A DNA stretch of 64,000 nt from Buxus sempervirens (lineage: Eukaryota; Streptophyta; Magnoliopsida; Buxales; Buxaceae), in NCBI GenBank assembly GCA_947561395.2, contig OX387182.1, forward strand, positions 3,668,001 to 3,732,000, read 5' to 3'. Made by a program: the position numbers and the translations under genes. Positions 34,038-48,480 of the stretch are shown in pieces. Every line of letters begins with the position of its first letter. Position 1 is the stretch's first letter. Under the pieces are notes generated by a model. The model did no database searches. It worked only from the letters and a program-made list of their open reading frames with translations, and was not told the origin of the DNA.

Positions 34038-34042
34038 ACTGT

Positions 34043-35262
34043 TCAAGTCATTTGATAAAGAGGTACTTCTATTTAGTCATGCAAGTTAGTATATGTTGTT
34101 GTACAAGTCAATTGGTTAAATGTACAAGTCATTTGATTGAGTTGTACAGGTTCTCCTATAAATGTACAAGTTAGTTCTTAGCATTGTACAAGTCATTTAA
34201 TAGAGGGAGTATAAGTCTATATAATCGTACAAGTTAATGTATATTGTTGTACAAGTCAATTGACAAAAGGTACAAGTCATATAACTGAGTGGTCCAGATA
34301 CTTCTATAAAGGTACAAGTCAATACATTATATTGTACAAGTCATTCGATAGGGAGGTATAAGCCTATTTAGTCATACAAGTTAGTATATATTATTGTACA
34401 AGTCAATTGGTAGAATGTACAAGTCATTTGATTGAGTGCTACGGGTACTCCTATAAATGTACAAGTCGGTACTTAACAATGTACAAGTCGGTACTTAACA
34501 AAGTACAAGTAATTGATAGAGGGGTATAAGTCTATATAGGCATACAAATTAGTGTATATTGTTATGTCAATTGATAAAAGATATAAGTCATTTGATTGAG
34601 TGCTAAAGGTCCTCCTATAAATGTACAAGTCTATATATAGCATTGCATAAGTCATTTGATAGAGGGATATAAGTCTATACAGGCATACAAGTTAGCGTAT
34701 ATTGTTGTACAAGTCAATCGATAAAAGGTACAAGTTATTTAATTGATTGGTACAAGTCGCCTTTTATCTATACAAGTCAGTACATTGTATTGTACAAGTC
34801 ATTTGATAGAGATATATAAGTCTATTTAGGCATACAAATTAGTATATATTGTTGTAAAAGTCAATTGGTAGAAGGTACAAGGCATTTGATAAAGTAGTAC
34901 AAGTCCTTCTATAAATGTACAAGTCAGTACTTAATATTGTACAAGTTATTTGATAGAGGGGGATATAAGTCTGTATAAGTATACAAATTAGTTTATATTG
35001 TTGTACAAGTCAATTGATAGAATGTACAAGTCATTTAATTGAGTGGTATGTGTATTCTTATAAAGGTATAAGTTAGTACATATCATTATACATGTCATTT
35101 GATAGAGTTGTACAAGTCGGTACATAAAATTGTACAAGTCATTTGGTAAAGATATACAAGTCTCTCTATTATATATATATGTAATTTGATTGAATGGTAC
35201 TAGTTATCTTACAACTGTATAAGTCAAGATACAATATTGTACAAGTCATTTTGTTGAGACCC
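34043..35262. repeat. right part of the 147 bp tandem array
   Basis: About eight more units of the array seen at 10199-11627, in the same orientation. It starts in the middle of the unit cut by the insertion. The last unit fades into a CTCTCTCC stretch at about 35262. Confidence 0.85.
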
Positions 35263-35424
35263 TCTCTCTCCTCCTTTTCTTTCTTTATTATTTTTTGAAA
35301 AGAAATAAACATAAAAATAAGAAAGTTGGGGTAAAGGGCACTTTTGGAAATATACTTAATTCAATCAATTTCAAATGTAACAAGGGCAATCTTGGAAACC
35401 TGTTTATTTAATCTTTAATTTATT

Positions 35425-35573
35425 TAAATAAGAAAGTGGCATTGTCGGAAGAAAACGGGTTGTAAGAGTAAAATACCACTGAATCTTAAATGTTTTGATA
35501 AAGGTGCTCTGAAACACACAAGTGAAGACTTGGGTGACTGAATCTTAAATATTTGATAAAGTACCAATAAATT
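35425..35573 (-). repeat. right copy of the inverted repeat
   Basis: The reverse complement matches 3253-3400 (see there). Two further diverged copies of its terminal module in plus orientation follow at about 35578-35690, so the right end is more complex than the left. Confidence 0.5.
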
Positions 35574-35690
35574 GGGGAAATTGGTTTTTAGTGATACTTT
35601 TTCAACATAATTTAGAGTTAGTCAGCCAATTCTTGATAATTGATTTGTAGTGATGTATTTTAAAATAATTTAGAATTAATATCATTTTAA

Positions 35691-36289
35691 TCTTCCTTGA
35701 GAGTTTCTTCCAAAAATGCCTTCAAAAGACTTTGAAAACCTTTTCACTCATTTTGTTACAAGTAAAGTTTACACTCATTTTGTTACAAGTAAAGTTTACA
35801 AGTTTTTTGGAGGGCATTTTTTAACGAAATTCTCAATGAACAATAAAATAATAATTATTTTTGCTTTTTCTTTTTTTTTTTCTGAATAAAATTACACATA
35901 CCGCCCTTTCTATTTCTACATGTACAAATACCCCCAATACGGTTTCTGAAATAATATTAACCTCCTTATTATTAGAGTTGTAAAAGGAACACTTTGACAA
36001 GTTATCCCCCATTGCTTATTATTTCAAACAGTCGAATTTTGAATTCAAGGTTTATGTCATATTTAGATTTAGAAAAATTCTGCCTAATAGAATCATCTTC
36101 CTTTATTCGGGTTTGGAATCTACAAGATATAAAAGATATAGCAAGAAAAAACAAAAAAAATGGTAGAATTTTATAGGCAACAAGTAAAATTAAATGGATG
36201 GGTGCTTCTGAGGTATTTTGTGATAAATGTATTCAACTTAAAATTAAAGATTGAGTTTCGTAAGATAACAATTAGGCTATTTAAGTTGT
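35691..36289. other. AT-rich intergenic sequence
   Basis: No gene seen. A 22 bp direct repeat (CACTCATTTTGTTACAAGTA) occurs at about 35746 and 35772. Confidence 0.4.
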
Positions 36290-36650
36290 ATGGTATAAAA
36301 TGTTAGGGTTACAAAGAAACATAGTGTTCAGGAGATGAGTGTTACCAAGCAAAGGATGTGGAGATTGATGTATGGCAAAATTAAAAAGGACAAAATAAGT
36401 AAAGAAAATATTTGGAAGTTGTTAGGCATGGTATGACTTGTGGATAAAATCAAGGGGAGTGGATTGAGATGGGTTGAACATGCAGAGTAGAGATCTAGAG
36501 ATGCACTTATAGAAAGTGTGAGAGATTGCATATTGAAAGGCCTAAGGGATCAAAATAAGACTTAAATAGATATAGATGAAGTAAACAATGCAAGATTTAC
36601 ATGAACATAAATTAATTGAATGCATGATTTTTTGATAGAATGGGACGGAG
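36290..36650 (+). mobile_element. 3' fragment of an RTE-type LINE
   Basis: Degenerate frames read MYGKIKKDKIS, then GSGLRWVEHAE and ESVRDCILKGL, the C-terminal end of plant RTE ORF2. It ends near TTGATAGAATGGGACGGAG, which is also found in the fragment at 48700. It is 5'-truncated and full of stops. Confidence 0.55.
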
Positions 36651-37396
36651 AGTCACCTCCTTGGTTTTTAGCCTCCCAGACCTTTCTGAAATCCAACTTT
36701 GGTTGCAGCTTGCCAAGAATTGCCACAGGGAAGTTTAACTTGACAAGCCACCTCAAAATTCTTTATCTAAAACCCAGCATCATCTCTAAAGGCGCCTTAG
36801 TAATCAATTTCACAGTTCCTCTTTATGTGCTCCATTACTAGATGTTACTGTACCTTAACCTGTTTTTCCTTCTGAAATCATTCTCTTTAATAATAGTAAG
36901 ACAAATATACACACACGTCACACCGAAAGATATAATTAAGTTTAGAGCATGAACAAAAGGCTAATGCAACAACTATATGCACAAAGCAATGAGCCTTGAT
37001 AGTAGAAGCAAGACTGTAGGACAACTTCCGCCTCTTTTTAACCAAATAATTGGAATTCTATTCTTATTATGGTAGTACAATAGTAATTTATTGCCTTAAT
37101 GAATTTGATGTACCATATACCGTAGCCCATTGCTCCATTATATTTTAGTAAAATTTCTTAGTCAATTTGGTTCTAGAATTATATTTTTTGAGCGCTCTAA
37201 AATATGGAAAACGTTCATGCATGAGATATTTGATGGCCAAAAACATAAAAAGTTATTTGACAATTTTGACTCTAAAATTAAATACGTTATTTGAAAATCA
37301 TTTTCCGATGTCTTATTAAGTTCTAAAATCTTTAAATCTTGAAATTAGGATTAACAAGCACAGCATAACCGTTACACGACTGTTATATCATACACA
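36651..37396. other. intergenic sequence, nothing recognised
   Basis: AT-rich, with only short, unconserved open frames. Confidence 0.4.
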
Positions 37397-37680
37397 AGGT
37401 TTTAAGTTTCAGTGCCATTGGGCGTGCCGCCGAAACGCCGGAAAATGTTCAATGGGCAAAAAAATAAAAAAAATTATGTTTTTGAATTTCGACGAAATTT
37501 CGACGGCACGCCTCCCGTTTCGCTAAAAAAAATTAAAAAAAAAATTAAAAAATTTACATTTTTCGCCCGTTTTGATCCGTTTCGCTCGGCACGCCGCCCG
37601 TTTCACTCGAAATTTCGGTCCGTTTCGCCAACGATACAAATTGATGATTTCCCCCAGTGAAACGCATCGCTGGGGCATAA
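37397..37680 (+). repeat. AAGGTTTTAA/CGTTTCG-rich short element
   Basis: Starts CAAGGTTTTAAGTTTC and contains many complementary CGTTTCG, CGAAAT and GGCACGCC words, so it can fold on itself. Related pieces are at 54590-54660 (reverse) and 63774-63860. It lies about 300 bp upstream of the RRP12-like start codon. Confidence 0.4.
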
Positions 37681-37946
37681 AAACCGAAACTGTAAACCTG
37701 ATTCATACAATATAACCCTACAGTTCTCTTAAGAGTTAAGACCTTAGACTACAAGTATCCTGCGGACAACGGTTCTCTTAAACCTTGTTACGCTCTTAGC
37801 GAGTCGACACGCTCTTGCAAAAGTAGGGTATTATTGAATCATTGTTTTCCTCCGTCCCAAACCCCATTCAGAAGCTGCAAATCCGAAAACCCTACAGTTC
37901 TACATTGCCGATCAACGGTTCAGAACTGTCTTTTGATCGAACAGCG

Positions 37947-40900
37947 ATGGAGAAATCAAACATGCGAGACGTAGATGCCATGGAAGACAAAGAAGAAGAA
38001 GAGCTACAACGTCCAATCGGCACATTCGACGAGACTTCAGACTTCTGTGAGAAATTGATGGAGCGATACGGCAAATCCCGTGCTCCTCAGCATCGCTATC
38101 TCTGCGCTTCCGCGGCCGCCATGAGGGTGATCCTCCAAGAAGAAGGCCTTCCTCTCACTACTCCCGCATACTTCGCCGCTTCCATAACTGCTATCAGTGA
38201 CGCCGCTGATACTGTAGATACCGATGCGATGGGTGCTCTCTCGTCGTTCTTCTCCATGCTGCTTCCTCTTGTTCCAGGTGAATCGCTGTCTCCGTCCAAG
38301 GCGAGTGATGCTGTGAAGGTTCTCATTATGCTGCTGGGAAGACCCGGTGAAGCTTTATCGACGGCGACCGTGCGGTCCGTTATTAAATCTATGGGGTTTT
38401 TGATGTGTTTTTGTGACTTGGATGACTGGAATTTGATCAAGTTGCCTCTTGAAACGATTCTTAAATTCTCTATTGATAGGCGCCCGAAGGTATGGAGTTT
38501 TAACGGTTTGATTTTATTTTGATTGAAATAATCGTTGCTTTTGTTGGATGAATTGGTCGATAAAAACTACAATGACTTGGGTTGAAAATGAGGTTGAAAC
38601 AAGTTGCTTATTTTGCCTCTTTTTTTTTTTTTTTTTTAAATATATTGTTTATGTAGTAGAAGATCTTATAAATATAGGTCTCTAGGAGAGTAAAAAATGA
38701 ATGTTCAGTGCAACCCTAAACTAATCTCTCCCTGTCGCTCATGATGAGAAATAATCCCAGGAAATAACCCTAGAGGGAAGTGTGCCCATGCTTAACATCC
38801 AACCAAAAGCAGACTGCAGGACAATCTTCCTCCCTGAAAGTAATAGTTTGTTTAATTCAATGTTCTTGCTTGAAATTCTCTTCCATACGCAGGCCATAAA
38901 TCCCGAGGGGCAAGTTACTTTCCCACTCCACTTGTCTAGACCCATATTTATTCATATTAATGACTGTCCATAGACTGTCATGCTTCTCCACTAATCTCTG
39001 CAGTTACTTATAGAGGAAAGCAGTAGGAGGCTAACATGTAAACCATCACAGTGCTTGGGTCTGTACACCTGAGAGAAAAATTTTGTTGCCGGATTTTCTC
39101 ACCTTTTCAAATCAGTTACTGAAAATGAGAACTTTTAGTTTTTCTAGAACTTTTGTACTTCTCTTTACAATCAGTCGGATCTTCATTTCATATCCTTGCG
39201 GTTGTACGGCAAATATCGGACAGATAATCCTGCTCTGTGAATCCTAGTTTTCTGGTTTATTTCTCTATAACCAGACTAACCAGTTGCTTAAGAGTTCATA
39301 TAACTTGCCCTTAAAGCCCTCATATTTGATTCCCGTGATTTCTTAGTCGGAAAATGATATTTCTGCGGGCATAGCAAAGAGAAGATGATAGTTCAACCAA
39401 GAGATCTACCTGCGTAAGATTTTCTCTTTTTAATGTATAATTTTGTCTTGATAAATTGGATCTCCAGAGTACACATTCAGTTCACATTTTGTTCCAATAG
39501 TGCGTGGCATGTGCATATTGCATGTGGGTGTACATGAGCTGTGTTACACATTTCTGTAGGTAGTTATGAGCAATTTAAGTGACTATTATTAAGAGATAAA
39601 GGTCAAAATTTACAAATGGGAGGGGATTTTTGGGCAGCAGATGTCAGTTGAGAATCTGCAGGGTTGCCTTTATAGAATAGTATAGATGTGGAAAGAAATG
39701 CTGTGTAATAATTGACAGTGGATGTTACCTTTGTTTGATTCCAGAGTAAAACTTTAATGGGCTATGATGGAACTTGAATTGAATCTTCTTCTATCTCATT
39801 TTCACTGAGGTCATTTATGGGGGACATAGAAATATGGAAGCTTTTTATAGTGCTGGATATTTGGATATGGCTTCTTGCATTTGCATATAGCATTTACAGA
39901 TGTGGAGTGGTATCAACATGGAATTTGTGATTGTCCATGGTACTTTTTGTTGTTGTGCATAGGGCACCTTCATCGGATCATTTGTGGCTCAACGTCACGA
40001 GTTCCAACAGTAATTGATGCTCTAATTTCAAGGTCCATGCCTAGAGTAATCATGTGCTGAACAGGTGTGTGCCTAAGTTGCATGTCTTGCGAGGCAGTTT
40101 TCTTTGGGGTGGTTGTGATGGAGGGCAAGACTTTGAATAACACTGCAACTCTATATAGGCATGGATATTGGTGCGATTTCATGTTCTATTTCCTTTTTTT
40201 TTTATTGAATAGTTATCCTTCAAAATTTATAGAACTTTTATATTTGCTGTGGATCTCAACCTTAAAACTTTAGACGGAGGCTTTATTTTCTACTATATAT
40301 CTTTGATATATGGATTTTGAAAATGTTACTGTTTATGTTCGTAAGCAATTTTTTCTTTTATAAGTGGTTGTTCAGTGTTATGTGGTGAGGGCTTGTGTGT
40401 GCATTGACATTTGCTTAATCATTTCATAAATTTTCATTACAGAATGCAACATCTCTTCAACTTTCTGCAACTTCTATGAATTTTACAGTCTGCAGTGGTT
40501 CTTCCATCAGTTTTTGCAGCTTTATGACCTTTTTGAATTTTGATTCCAAAAAATTTAAGTTATCGAGTTCAATCCTTGCAAAAACATTGGAGTTCAAGTA
40601 AAGGAGATGTTGAGGGATGCCTTTTTCTATGAAGAGTAATAAAATGAAAAGGATAGCCATATATGGATTGAAACTCTAGGAAAAACATAGATAGAGATGA
40701 GGAATTCGTTACAGTAGAGATATCAAAGGCTACTGTTTCCAATAGCCTGCTTGATTATTCACAAAAATTAAAGATTAAGAAGGTTGTTGCTAGAAGAATT
40801 ATTGAAAGATTGCAAAATTTTTCACGTGACTGCCTTCAGGACAGCCATGCTTTGTGGATGTAATTTCAGCAGCCAGTAAGTGTTTTAATACCATAAGGGC

Positions 40901-43280
40901 CCGAGAGATAAGGATGTTGCAAAATTTTTCAGGATCGTATAGCTAGCCAAACAAACTATGTATGAATTATGTTCCATTACTTTAATTGGTTTAGATATAA
41001 AAATGTTATTTACAGCAACATGTTTAGAAAATCAATATCAATTTGTCAAAAATAGCACTTTATGATTGGGTTCCTTAAAAATTTTGTCTCACGTATTCCC
41101 CTTTTTTCTTGTTTCAGGTTCGGAGGTGTGCTCAAGTCTGTCTTGAGAAGGTGTTCCAGTCTTTTCGATCTTCCGTTGTCAGGAAAGAAGCAAGCAAAAT
41201 GGTATTATATTTATTCAAAAGCTACATGCCTTTGGCAAGTGCTTTAAGGATTGTAGATGAATCGAAGAGTGAAATTCTGTCCAAGCCTGAGCATTTGGAG
41301 GTTGTCCATATGTTGAACACACTGAAAGTTATCTTCTCTTACCTCTCGGACAAAGTCTGCTTGAAAGTATTGTCAGAACTAAATAAACTCATGAATTCTC
41401 GATTTTCACCACTTACAAGGCAAATTTTTAATATTATCGAAGCGTTTTTTGAAACTTCAAGAGCAGAAGTTATTGTAGAAGAAGTAGAGAATGTAATTAT
41501 TGTGCTTGTATCATATGTATCATCTGGTGAAAAGAACCCTGTGGAAACTGTCTTGGCTGCAGCAACTTTATTAAAAGGTGGGCTGGACAAACTTCGTGCT
41601 TCAGAAAGGAGCATTTGGATTAGGAATCTTCCTTTGGTATTTGGTTCTTTAGCAGGTATGAGATTTGGATTTTAGGAATCAAATCTAGTTGTGATTAAGC
41701 TTGATTCCAGATTCCTTTTTTGGTCATCGGTTTTCACTCCTGGCAGGTGTCTTTTTTCTTTGTTAATTTTGACTCTTCCTTATCTATAACAAAACTTTAT
41801 TAAGAAAAGTTCATAGAAGTACAATGTAAGAGACCCAAAGAGTGGCAATTAAATGAGCCTAGTAGAAAGCTAGAACAGTCCACAAAGTGGAAAACCAAAC
41901 TAGGAATTTGCAGGTGTTTTTTTTGTTGCATGCTTTGATTCATGTTGCCAATGCTGATCCATTCTCTGAATTCTAGGTATGTTGGTTTCCGAGGCTGATA
42001 ATGCTTCACAAGCTGCGGTTATCTTGAAAGAGCTGATCAAGCAACATATGGATTGGAGAGCTTTCTTCACCTCTGAGAGGCAACTGTATGATGGTGAAGT
42101 TATGTGTAGTGCTGAATCAAGTGCAATCAGATCCACTTGTGTTGCGTTTGAACAGATTCTCAGCAACTTCAGTGGAGTTCCAAATGAACACATCTTGGTA
42201 GTCTTAACAGATCTGTTCCTCAAACTTGGTTTGTCTTTCAATCCCTAATCTTGGAAAGATATTGCTGAGTCATAGAGTTAGGGATCTATCCAAATAAATT
42301 GAAGTTAATTTCATGGTCGAGCTATCAAAATTTTTCTTACACCATTTATTTGAATGATTTGTCAGTATTCTGTAATTCTGGTAATAAATAAAATGGTAAC
42401 AACTCTATACTAATAAACAAAAAGCTGAAGTTACCCTTTGTCTTTTTTGATTTATCAATTTGTTTTGGCATATATAAATCTGTTGACTTGTTTGGGGCTT
42501 TCATAAAGACGTGCCTTGTATGTGTAAATTCATATTCAAACTTATGGTATTTTTTTTTGTCTTGGTTTTAGCAGGTTTTCAGATTTAGGAGGGGGTTAGG
42601 ATGAGAGTTTGCCCTCTCCTAAATAGGTCTGTGTGTTGTATTCAGGCTCATTTTATTAATTTATTTTGGCACACAGTTTGTGTATTCTGTAGGTTGCATT
42701 CTGTCTTTCTTGTATTAATAATTATCTTTTGACTACCGTTTAAAAAAAAGCTCCTGGTACTTTTGGCTTTATTTAATTGATGCGAAAACACAGGCCTATA
42801 GTAGGGCCTTCAATGTATGCAAGGCTTCTGCCACTAGGTGTGCAACTTTGGTTGGGTAAAACTGAAAACCGCCCGAGCCATTTGGCTTGGGTTTTATTAC
42901 TTTTGGTTTGATTTTTATTCCAAAAATAACAAATTGAATTAGTTTGGTTTGATTTTGGATTGAAGGCCCGGTTAAACGGGACTGAACCAAAACCTGAATT
43001 ACATACATTAGGTTCTAAACCAAATCTAACCGAACTGAATATATACTATATAATATATATGTATTAGGCTATTACCTATTTATGCATTGGTATTATAAAT
43101 TTATAGTATTTAATATATGCCATATACATAGTTATGAAGTAATAATTGACAGTGGATAATATTTAATATTTATTGTTTGTTTTGGTTTTATTCTGTATAA
43201 TTTCGGTTTTATTGTTTACAACATATAATATAACCTAAACCCGGATCAATTTGGATGGATTTATGTGTGGCAAAAACTCT

Positions 43281-43332
<52 letters not shown>

Positions 43333-46300
43333 GTTTTTGTGAGCAACTTTTATTTTTGGGTGGTGAAGTGATGTTTGTAGATTAAAAGTAATGAAAATAG
43401 GTGAAATTGGCCTAACTCTAACCGAACCGAACCAAATGTGCAATTTGGGTAGGGTTGGTTTGGGTTTAGGGTTTCATATATATTTTTTTCTGGTTTGGTG
43501 TTTGGTCTTGGGTTGAAGTTAACTCAAACCAAATCGGACTGAATTGCTTCCTTAGCTGCCGTTGCCACTGCCACGTATCTGGAACAGGCCAAGTTTTCAC
43601 CTCCTTCTTGGTGCATTGGCCCCGGAACTGGGCGGTTGGAAGATAGTAAGAGATCTCCAGCATCTGATTTACCTTTTTGGTCAATTCTGTGGGGACTTAA
43701 AATCTGAAGTATCAATTAACTAATTCATTGGAATGTTGGCTTTGACATCCCCCTTTAGAAGCAGTGGAAATGAAATTTGTGTGCTATTTCCTGCTAGAAC
43801 ATGGTGCAAAGTGCAAAGCACAAATTTTTATTGAGTAGAATATTCAAATTGTGAAGTCCATAGTTGGCGCCGTAGGTGGCTGTATGCCTCTTGATGTTTT
43901 GTTGAAGCGGATGATATCAAAGTTGAGATTAGGTTAGCAGGCTTGGATCCTCCACTTGTGGCTTCTCTATGCGCTAAGAGTTTATTTGAGTTGCATGCTA
44001 GTGGTTAAAGGTCAAATAGGTGGAATCAGGCTATCAGAAGAGACATTTCTCCAGAAGTATTCTATAGAAGTAGGTGTTTTTCACTTGACTAAAAATGAAG
44101 ATTTGTGATTATAGACGAAGTACAAGATTAATACTGCATAGTTATATTCCCTTTAAGGTTGCTTTTTTTCCTTAGGACAGCTTCTCTTGACAAAATATTT
44201 ACTGTGGATCACTTGCAAAGTAGCGTTAGCAATACAAATGCATCATGTGCAAGTGTTTAGAGGAATCAGTGGACCATCTTCTGTTACATTGTACTGTGGC
44301 CAGAAAGAGCATCATCATCATGATCATAAGCTAGTTCTTACCAAAGTGGGGTTTGTGACACAAATCTTGTTTCTTCATCCCGCTTTATAAAGAATTTAAT
44401 CTTCGGTTAATGTATGTTTTTGTAAGTCTTGCTTTATACGTTCTATCCATGTCTTTTTATGTTTTCCTTTACTGGCTGAGCCCTTTCAATATGCAAATTC
44501 TCACACCTCTTATAGGTGCATCTTTAGGTCTTTGCTTTACATGATGAGACCATCTTAACCTATTCTCTTCTATTTTATCCCTAAATGTATGCCTAACCAC
44601 TTTTGAATATCTTCATTTCTTATTTTGTCTTTCTTAGTTTTCGCACAAGTTCATTTTAGCATCCTTATCTCAGTAACGCTCATCTGGAGAGCATGTTGAT
44701 TCTTTGCTTCCCAATATTTTGCACCATACAACATAGCTGGTCTAATTGCTGTCTTATAAAACTTACCATTTAATTTAAGTGGGTTTGCGCTTATCACACA
44801 AAACTCTAGAAGCACTCCTCTGCTTAGCCAACAAGCTCTAATTCTATGTGCAACATTTTGATCAATTTCTCCATCTTTTTGTACTATTGATCCAAGATAC
44901 TTGAACTTATTACTTAAGGAGATATTCTAATTATCAATTCTAATAGTTCCATTTGTTATATTGTTATTTTTATTAAAATGGCATTTCATATATTTAGTCT
45001 TTTCACGGCTTGTTTTAGAACCTTTTGATTCTAAGGTGCCTCTCCACAATTCTATTTTAAATACCTACTTCTTCTCAACTGTAACACACCAATACTACAT
45101 CATCTACAAATAACATACACCAAGGCACCTCATCTTGAATATGACTCGTCAACTCATCCATAACTAAAGCAAAAATATAAGGGCTATTAGCTGACCCTTG
45201 ATGTAAACCTATCTTAATTGGGAAATTAGTTGTCTCATTGCCAACAGCTTTAGCTTTCACTTAAAGCTCCCTCATACATATCCTTCATTGCATGAAATAT
45301 TTCATTGGTACACCTTTCTTATATGTAGTCCACCAAATTAATTTTCTTGGAACTCTATCATATGCTTTTTCTAAATCAATAAAAATCATATACAAATCTT
45401 TTTCTTCTTTTTTTTTTTTGGACTTTTTTATGAATTGTTTAAGTAAAAATATAGCTTCGGTAGTAGACATTCTAACCAGAAATCCAAATTGGTTTTTATT
45501 CACTTTAGTTATTAGCTTTAATCTATATTCAATTACTCTTTCCCACAATTTCATAGTGTGACTCATAAATTTAATGCCACGATAATTGGCACACTCATGT
45601 ACATCTCCCTTATTCTTATATATTGGTATTATTGTACTAATCCCCTAGGCATTTGGCATTTTTCTGGTTATTAGAATGTCATTAGATAATTTGGTCAACT
45701 AAAACACACCAATATTTTCCATGCACTTCCACACCTCTATAGGGATGCCTTATAGGCCTGAAGCTTTTCTTATTCTCATTTTGACTAAAGCATCTTTAAC
45801 GTCTACATCTCAAACCCTACGAATATATGTTTGTTCGCTAGTTCCATCACTGTTATCATCTATATAGAATCCTAATATCTCTTTACCGTCCCATTTAATA
45901 ATTTCACAAAATATTCTTTCTACCTCTCTTTAATCTCCTCATCTTTTACCAAAACTCTTGAATTTTTACTTTTAATACATCTAACCTGATCTAAGTCCCT
46001 CATTTTCCTTTTTCTAAACCTTGCCACTTTAAAAATAAAGTTTTCACCTTCTTTAATACCTAACTTATCATATAAGTTGTCACAGGCATGTTTTTTAGCT
46101 TCGCTAATTTTCCTTTTTAACATTTTTAAATATTTCTGAGTTTTCCTGGTTTTACTTTTTTGCCAAATTTTAAAATGAAGTCTTTTCACTTTGATAACTT
46201 CTTGGGCATTGTCGATAAAGAAGAGGCAGCATAGAAGAACATCTTATTATCAAACATTATTTCTTCAAATAGTCTTCATAGGACATTGTTGATGGATGGC

Positions 46301-48448
46301 TGGAAGGGGAGGGCACAGTGGTGTGAAAAAAAAATTGTACTTTAAGCAAGTGCTTTGCAACTATCAGGGCTCTTGATGGAGTTGTTATAGGATTTTGTTG
46401 ATGGATAGCTGGAAGGAGAGGGCATAATGGTGTGAAAAGAAAAGTACACTGAAAGGCAAGTTCTTGAAAGTATCAGGGCTCTTAATGGGGACAAATGGTA
46501 TGGCCCTGGAGTCATCATTTTTGTATCCAACAGGGAAGAGAATCCCTTTCCACCTGCAACTAAAGAAACGTTACATGGATCCCTTACCTGTGAATCCTGT
46601 TGTTTATGTATTTAAATCTAAAATGTGAGGCCTCTACATGGGAATAGGTTTATAATGCTACAATTCTTTTTATTAAGAAGGATGAAATGACACTTTTTAC
46701 CAGTCGTTGCTCACTTGCTTTTAGGAAGCTTCGTTCTAATTGTAGCTTCTCATTTATAGTTTTTACAGTATTATGAGTTATTGCTGATTGATAGGGGAAA
46801 AAAGACAAATTAATTGTGGTCAAATAATGCATGCAACTGTTAGTTATTATTTGGAACTGGATTTGTCTTAAGAGCAAAATCAAAGATTACTACATGCTTA
46901 TGGAAGGTAAACTATCAGTGCAGATGAATTGACAGTTGAGAGAATGGTACATATGGGTCGATCTGTACCAGTATTGGAAGCCTCTGCTATGGAACCAGGA
47001 TGATATGTAACTTTTTTTTTGAAGGCAATTTAATCCTGGGTATTAAAATATTTGTCACACACTCCAGCTTCTCTGGTATCAATAAATATTGGCTGGCACT
47101 AATTGTCTTATAGTTTCTGTGTTATAAAAGCATTGTCAAAGCTTGTCCGGTTTACTGGTTCTTTTATTTTTATTTTTCTCTGCAGACATTGTGGTAATGG
47201 TGGTCCCAAGAAGGTCATTAGCAACTCATTCCAAGTGTCACTGTGGACTTTGTTACTGCTGACAACTAGTCTATTAATGTAGACTGCCTGCAGCATATGA
47301 ATAATTCTTGATGATATCAACTGTTACATTATTTGGTGTTTGATTTGGCTGTTTTTGGAAATTTTTATACGATGATTCTGTGGAATTTAAGTTGTTGTAT
47401 TTATGTGAAAATTGAAAGAAATCCCTGTTTTTACTTATATTCTTTCATGCTCCTAGTATATTGAGGTAAAAGCTTGCAGTCTGATATGGTTTTTTTGTGT
47501 GCACACATGTTGATGTGCCTCAAGTATATGGATGCCAATTTAAATTAAAAATTCTCTATAATTTTAACTCATAAATGTTGTTCTTGCAGGTGAGTTCTCG
47601 TGCTTTTTTATGAAGGACATTTTACTAAAACTTTCGAAGTTGGCATCTCTTGCAAATGGAGAAGTATCTGATACGAAGCATGTAAGTAAAGTAGTGAAAT
47701 CTACATCTGTTGTTGTAATGTTATCACAACTCAAGGTCTTTAGTATATTTTTTTGGCTTCTTTCCTTGCCATATGTAAATGCTACAGATTCTTTTTTGAA
47801 ATTCAGCATATGTGTTGTATATTACACTTGCATTTAGTGATGGTACATACGTTTAATTTATGAAGTTATTACTCATTCTATTGTCATTCTATTAGATCTT
47901 GGTGATGCAATTGCTTATTTTAAGCTCTATGACAACGTATGATTACGTGTGACTTGCCAAATGGTATGCAGGCTGTTATTGATATAGTTTTGGATCTTTC
48001 TTGAAATTTTAAATACTGTTATATTACCACTAAATTCTTGTATTTCATGAAATGTGAAAAATATAGGATGTTAGTAAAATTCATGTTGTGAGGAACTGAG
48101 AAGTGCATATAGCTTATATGATGTAGTAAACTTTATTTATTGGGAAATTGAGAAGTGCATATTAAACTTACAGGTGTCACTAAATTTTCCTAATTTTTTA
48201 ATGATATTTTCATAATTATTTTATGAAGGCCTTACAATAATGCTCCATTTCATTTTAAGGTTGTTCTTTTGGGAACTTTGTTAATAAAAGTTTTATCTGA
48301 GAGTTAGTTCTGTGAGATCTGCAGCTTTAGTGAAGCAACATCGGGGATTGAGAATTAAGATATTTTTTAAAGTAATCAGTTTTGTTATCTTATGTCAATT
48401 ATTCACAAGGAGGGGTGATAGTGACGAGGATGTTGTGTATAGATTTAT

Positions 48449-48480
<32 letters not shown>

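Noticed and set aside
43284..43329. TA run as a promoter
   Set aside because: Simple microsatellite in intron 3 with no start-site context.
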